From the NCBI GenBank assembly GCA_002305435.1, contig DBQZ01000138.1, forward strand, positions 1-9,067: a stretch of DNA of 9,067 nucleotides, read 5' to 3'. This DNA comes from Clostridiales bacterium UBA1381 (GTDB taxonomy: Bacteria; Bacillota; Clostridia; UBA1381). The notes beneath the pieces are model-generated. The model worked only from the letters and a program-made list of their open reading frames with translations. It made no database searches and was not told the origin of the DNA. Both the position numbers and the translations under genes were made by a program. Positions 6,327-9,067 of the stretch are shown one piece after another (position 1 is the first letter of the stretch; the number at the start of each line of letters is the position of its first letter).

Positions 6327-6369
6327 AATGTCCTCCTTTAAATATGCATCCTTTCCATGCCTTTTTCTT

Positions 6370-6398
6370 GTTTTACCATGTGCGACAATATTTGTCAA
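6370..6398 (-). promoter_or_regulatory. Promoter of the TM2-DUF2752 operon with overlapping inverted repeat
   Basis: On the minus strand a perfect TTGACA (6393-6398) is followed after 17 bases by TAAAAC (6370-6375), a weak -10 box. An inverted repeat GACAA/TTGTC with a 3-base centre spans 6384-6396 and overlaps the -35 box, as a repressor site might. The predicted transcript start lies about 40 bases before the TM2 start codon. Confidence 0.5.
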
Positions 6399-6459
6399 TC
6401 TTTTTTTATAGTAATTGTATAAAAATGTCGGATTTTTATATGTGTTGTATGTATAGTTG

Positions 6460-6505
6460 TTAGATGGCAGAAAGCTGATGCCGCTTTTATTAGCTCTTCA
6501 TCTAA
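6460..6505. repeat. Imperfect inverted repeat, unknown role
   Basis: TTAGATG (6460-6466) pairs with CATCTAA (6499-6505). Inside it GCTGAT (6474-6479) pairs with ATTAGC (6489-6494) using one G-T pair, and AGA/TCT can bridge the two. No T-tract follows on either strand, so it does not look like a terminator. It is centred between the divergent promoters. Confidence 0.4.
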
Positions 6506-6604
6506 ACCATCTTTATAAACGCAGCTTCTGTCTCCCCTCCCCGCCGAAAAATACAAACAAAAATGAATTTTCTTGCTTTGTTTTGTAAAAAATTATATAA
6601 CAAC

Positions 6605-6633
6605 TTGCAATTGATGCGAAAATATGATAGAAT
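6605..6633 (+). promoter_or_regulatory. Promoter of the membrane protein-sigma factor-MATE operon
   Basis: TTGCAA (6605-6610), a 17-base spacer and TAGAAT (6628-6633) form a good vegetative-type promoter. An A/T-rich stretch immediately upstream (about 6578-6602) resembles an UP element. The leader to the first start would be about 80 bases. No similarly good promoter is seen before the sigma or MATE genes. Confidence 0.65.
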
Positions 6634-6665
6634 AAAAGAAAATTATTTAGGTAAGATAAATAAAA

Positions 6666-6716
6666 CCGCTCCTCCCGTTTCTTTCGGGTCGGGCGTGCAT
6701 CAAATCCGAGGTGAGC
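6666..6716 (+). promoter_or_regulatory. Leader able to hide the ribosome binding site
   Basis: The ribosome binding site GAGGTGA (6708-6714) can pair with the upstream segment 6668-6674: GCTC with GAGC (6713-6716), and CTC with GAG (6708-6710), leaving a 2-base bulge. Inside lies a CCCG/CGGG hairpin (6674-6677 with 6685-6688), which competes for C6674. A second CGGG at 6690-6693 offers another alternative. This would allow control of translation, but the pairings are short. Confidence 0.3.
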
Positions 6717-6722
6717 TTAGTT

Positions 6723-7397
6723 TTGGAAAAATATGGAGAAATACCCCCTCGTTTTACAAGGGCCTGGTGGGAATATATGTGGTATTACTACAAATGGTAC
6801 GTTATCGGGATATTGGCAGTAGCGCTGTTTGCCGCCTTTACGATCGGTCAGTGCGCCATGAGGGAAAAGTTTGACGCAACGATAACGTACGCCGGTGATA
6901 TGGTGTTCTCGGAAAACAACATCGCCAAAATCGAGGAAAACCTCGCCCCCGTTATGGAGGATATAAACGGCGATGACAAACAAAACCTGAAATTCCAGCA
7001 GATAAACTTCGTAAACGCCAACAATTCCGCCGGCTACGATTCCGCCATGCAGACAAAGCTTGACGCAGAACTCCAGGCAGGCGATACCTTCGTCTATCTC
7101 GTTTCTAAGGATATGGCAAATACATGGATAAACCGTGATATGGGCGATATGGAAGTATTCTCACCGGCTGAGGAATGGCTCCAAAAAGACGTGCCGCCGG
7201 AGCTTGCAATCGTAAGAAACGATAAAACATACGCTGTTAAAGTGACCGATTCGCCGCTTTTGAAAAATTCGGATGTCGTTCACGAGGATTTGTACTTAAT
7301 GGTGCGCCCGCTCTATGATGCGGATAACACCGAAAAAGCTGAGGCTCGCCGTGTTTCTATAAAGGCCGCTGAAGCGATCATTAACGGTATCTGGTAA
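6723..7397 (+). CDS. Single-pass membrane protein of unknown function (EIPPRFTRAWWEY type)
   Basis: The protein has 224 residues. The short cytoplasmic N-terminus carries EIPPRFTRAWWEY (about 6-18) followed by an aromatic stretch and one transmembrane helix (about 26-43). The remaining 180 residues should lie outside the membrane and form a soluble alpha/beta domain (for example GDTFVYLVSKDMANTW, then ELAIVRNDKTYAVKV). I have the impression that similar EIPPxFTxxWWEY proteins occur in other Clostridia, without a known function. I prefer the TTG at 6723 because GAGGTGA ends 8 bases upstream; the in-frame GTG at 6711 overlaps that site and has none of its own. It is the first gene of the operon, 63 bases before the sigma factor. 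A role in signalling to that sigma factor is possible from position only. Confidence 0.8.
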   Translation: MEKYGEIPPRFTRAWWEYMWYYYKWYVIGILAVALFAAFTIGQCAMREKFDATITYAGDMVFSENNIAKIEENLAPVMEDINGDDKQNLKFQQINFVNANNSAGYDSAMQTKLDAELQAGDTFVYLVSKDMANTWINRDMGDMEVFSPAEEWLQKDVPPELAIVRNDKTYAVKVTDSPLLKNSDVVHEDLYLMVRPLYDADNTEKAEARRVSIKAAEAIINGIW

Positions 7398-7401
7398 CAC
7401 C

Positions 7402-7451
7402 TCCGTCCGCCGCCCGCACGAAAGACGGATAAGGCTTTTTATTCTGCGGGC
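7402..7451 (+). other. Candidate pseudoknot abutting the sigma factor ribosome binding site
   Basis: Two interleaved perfect inverted repeats fill the 63-base gap: TCCGTC (7402-7407) with GACGGA (7424-7429), and GCCCGCA (7412-7418) with TGCGGGC (7445-7451). The loops are 4, 5 and 15 bases, compatible with an H-type pseudoknot. The 3' strand of the second, GC-rich stem ends directly before AGAAAGG (7452-7458), the only Shine-Dalgarno-like motif for the sigma gene, so folding could block ribosome access. It is not one of the SAM-II, preQ1, fluoride or guanidine riboswitches as I know them. Alternatively these are two independent hairpins. Confidence 0.42.
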
Positions 7452-7460
7452 AGAAAGGCT

Positions 7461-8210
7461 ATGGAAATTATAATGGCTCTTGCAAAGCAGGTTTCGGATG
7501 AAACCGAATATGCTTTATTTAAAGAATACCGCCGCACTAAGGACAAAAAGCTGCGCGACCGCCTTGTAAATTCCTATATATATATCGCAGAAATCCTCTC
7601 CCGCCGCTTTATAAACCGTGGCATAGAGTACGACGATATATATCAGGTGGCGTGCCTTGGCATCCTGTATGCCGTGGAACGGTTCGACCCCGACAAGGGC
7701 GTGAAGTTTGCAACTTTCGCTACACCGACAGTCCTCGGGGAAATCCGCCACTACTTCCGTGATAAGGGCAGCTTTATAAAAATCCCCCGCGGGCTTTACG
7801 AGGTGTTCTACAAAGCGGAACAAATCCGCCGCAGCTCTGCCGATATGAGCTCGGGCGAAATCGCCCGTATCCTGAACCTGCCGGAGAGCGTGGTTGACGA
7901 GGCGTATGACCTCGGCGGGGCGGCGTTTTTGAAATCACTGGAGAACGAGGCCTTCGCCAACGGCGAAATGAATCTCTCCAACGTCATAGGGCGAGAAGAC
8001 AACAACTTTATAATGATTGAAAACAGGGATTTTATCCGTTCGTGTATGAGCCAGCTCTCAAAGCAGGAGAGGGAATTTGTCCGCCTCCGCTATTACGAGG
8101 AGCTGACACAGCGTGATATTGCCGCAAAATGGGACGTTTCTCAGATGTACGTCTCACGGCTTGAGAAGAAAACCCTTAAAAAGTTAAGGAATATGTATTT
8201 TCGCGATTAA
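7461..8210 (+). CDS. Sigma-70 family sigma factor, SigB/SigF/SigG-type
   Basis: This alternative sigma factor of 249 residues directs RNA polymerase to a special promoter set. Region 2 (about 33-110) includes core-binding and -10 recognition motifs (YDDIYQVACLGILYAVERFDPDKG, then FATFATPTVLGEIRHYFRDK, then IKIPR). Region 3 (about 111-152) has SSGEIARILNLPESVVDEA. Region 4 (about 192-246) has a helix-turn-helix at LTQRDIAAKWDVSQMYVSRLEKK for the -35 box. Length and order match SigB/SigF/SigG of Firmicutes. The start is uncertain: ATG 7461 is only 2 bases from AGAAAGG, and ATG 7473 (MALAKQV) is 14 bases from it. No RsbV/RsbW or SpoIIAA/AB genes are adjacent, which is unusual for this class. Which member it is (stress or sporulation) cannot be decided here. 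Confidence 0.9.
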   Translation: MEIIMALAKQVSDETEYALFKEYRRTKDKKLRDRLVNSYIYIAEILSRRFINRGIEYDDIYQVACLGILYAVERFDPDKGVKFATFATPTVLGEIRHYFRDKGSFIKIPRGLYEVFYKAEQIRRSSADMSSGEIARILNLPESVVDEAYDLGGAAFLKSLENEAFANGEMNLSNVIGREDNNFIMIENRDFIRSCMSQLSKQEREFVRLRYYEELTQRDIAAKWDVSQMYVSRLEKKTLKKLRNMYFRD

Positions 8211-8225
8211 GGGAGATGACGTTTA

Positions 8226-9067
8226 TTGAATAATATCGATCTTGGGACGGGGAACGTGCGCCGTCTGGTTTTCAGGCTTGCCGTTCCCTCTATTCTTGCG
8301 CAGCTGGTTAATGCGCTGTATAATGTGGTGGACAGGATATATCTGGGCAGATTGGAGGGCGGCGGACTTGCGCTTACCGGCGTCGGCGTGGCTTTCCCGG
8401 TATTGATGATAATTTCCGCCGTCGGCTCGATGATAGGCATGGGCGGCGCACCGAGAGCATCTATCGAAATGGGCAAAAATGCCCACGACAGGGCAGAACG
8501 CATACTCACGACTTCTTTCGTACTGGTACTTGCGTTCTCAGCCGTGCTGATGGCGTTTTTCTATGCGTTTAAGGACAGCATGCTTCTGCTGTTCGGCGCA
8601 AGCTCCGCCACCGTCGGTTATGCAAGCGATTACCTCGGGATATACCTTATCGGTACCCCGTTCGTCCTTGTCGCCCTCGGCATGAACCCATTTATCACAA
8701 CACAGGGCTTCCCTCTCTACAGCATGGCAACTGTCGTTATCGGGGCAGTGCTTAACATCCTCCTCGACCCCATCTTTATTTTCGGGTTGGATCTCGGAGT
8801 CAGGGGAGCAGCCCTTGCAACCGTAATATCGCAGGCAGCCTCTGCAATTTGGGCTTTAGCTTTCCTGCTCGGCAAAAGGACGAAACTCCGTATGCGGCGG
8901 GAATACCTCTCCCCCGATATACGAATCGCAGCAGCGATACTCTCGCTCGGCACAGCCCCTTTTATAATGCAGAGCACGGAGAGCCTTTTGAGCATCGTCT
9001 TAAACTCCACGCTCCAGCGTACCGGAGGCGACATAGCTGTCGGCTCCATGACGATAATCGCAAGCGT
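8226..9067 (+). CDS. MATE-family multidrug efflux transporter, 3' truncated
   Basis: The frame is open from a TTG at 8226 to the window end, giving 280 codons of a protein that is usually about 450 residues. The family signatures are present: RLAVPSILAQLVNALYNVVDRIYLGRL near the start, GSMIGMGGAPRASIEMGK, and LGMNPFITTQGFPLYSMATVVIGAVLNILLDPIFIFG followed by GVRGAALATVISQ. MATE proteins export cationic drugs or metabolites in exchange for sodium or protons. The first half-domain of six helices is complete and the second begins. The start is supported by AAGGGAG (8209-8215), which overlaps the sigma stop codon and lies 10 bases upstream; the ATG at 8216 runs into a stop after five codons. The 15-base gap to the sigma gene indicates co-transcription. 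The substrate is unknown. Confidence 0.9.
   Translation, partial: MNNIDLGTGNVRRLVFRLAVPSILAQLVNALYNVVDRIYLGRLEGGGLALTGVGVAFPVLMIISAVGSMIGMGGAPRASIEMGKNAHDRAERILTTSFVLVLAFSAVLMAFFYAFKDSMLLLFGASSATVGYASDYLGIYLIGTPFVLVALGMNPFITTQGFPLYSMATVVIGAVLNILLDPIFIFGLDLGVRGAALATVISQAASAIWALAFLLGKRTKLRMRREYLSPDIRIAAAILSLGTAPFIMQSTESLLSIVLNSTLQRTGGDIAVGSMTIIAS

Larger units (their letters stand above)
6327..6722. other. Divergent intergenic control region, 396 bases
   Basis: No gene is visible here on either strand; the only open frames are short and have no ribosome binding site or recognisable content. It holds, in order, the TM2 ribosome binding site and minus-strand promoter (6332-6398), an AT-rich stretch, an imperfect inverted repeat (6460-6505), a T/C-rich patch (about 6525-6545), the plus-strand promoter (6605-6633) and a structured leader (6666-6716). 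A small RNA starting at either promoter cannot be excluded. Confidence 0.6.

Noticed and set aside
8207..8509. Minus-strand open frame of 100 codons opposite the MATE gene start
   Set aside because: The plus strand here encodes clear MATE signatures with a good ribosome binding site; the minus frame is a Pro/Ser/Thr-rich shadow.
1..9067. CRISPR array, tRNA or rRNA gene, or insertion sequence
   Set aside because: No regularly spaced direct repeats, no cloverleaf with conserved T-loop sequence, no rRNA-like stretch and no transposase or terminal repeats were seen on either strand.

Overview
The window looks like a chromosomal segment of a low- to mid-GC Clostridia-type Firmicute, possibly a gut Oscillospiraceae- or Lachnospiraceae-like bacterium. 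The evidence is strong Shine-Dalgarno sites (AAGGAGG, AAAGGAGG), GTG and TTG starts, an AgrC/LytTR two-component pair, a SigB/SigF-type sigma factor, and a short Firmicute-type CstA. The genus cannot be named from the sequence alone. I see no rRNA, tRNA, CRISPR array, transposase or phage gene.

Layout. At the left edge is the C-terminal part of a secreted beta-sandwich protein (1-798), closed by an exceptionally long hairpin (812-906). A consensus promoter (TTGACA, 17 nt, TATAAT) with a palindrome in its spacer then drives a LytTR response regulator (1018-1749) and its overlapping AgrC-like histidine kinase (1743-3017). Converging on the kinase from the minus strand is a CstA-family peptide/pyruvate transporter (3007-4425). 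Upstream of cstA lie a decayed fragment of an RsbW-type anti-sigma kinase (4483-4620), a possible H-type pseudoknot (4642-4681) and an uncharacterised lipoprotein gene (4685-5404). A further minus-strand operon encodes a TM2 protein and a DUF2752 membrane protein (6326 down to 5648), ending in a clear terminator (5584-5620). After a 396-base divergent control region, a plus-strand operon encodes a single-pass membrane protein (6723-7397), a SigB/SigF-type sigma factor (7461-8210) and a MATE-family exporter (8226 to beyond the window end).

How the genes may work together. LytTR systems are known to control pyruvate or CstA-type transporters in other bacteria (BtsSR with BtsT in Escherichia coli; LytST with PftAB in Bacillus). 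The two-component pair facing cstA is therefore a plausible nutrient-sensing module, although this kinase has an AgrC-like sensor rather than a LytS-type one. The sigma factor has no intact anti-sigma or anti-anti-sigma gene beside it, while an RsbW-like remnant sits about 2.8 kb away. It may have lost its partner-switching control, or be controlled by the membrane protein encoded just upstream, or by a second pseudoknot-like leader immediately before its start. These links are inference. The domain calls for the regulators, CstA, TM2, DUF2752, sigma factor and MATE protein rest on visible motifs.
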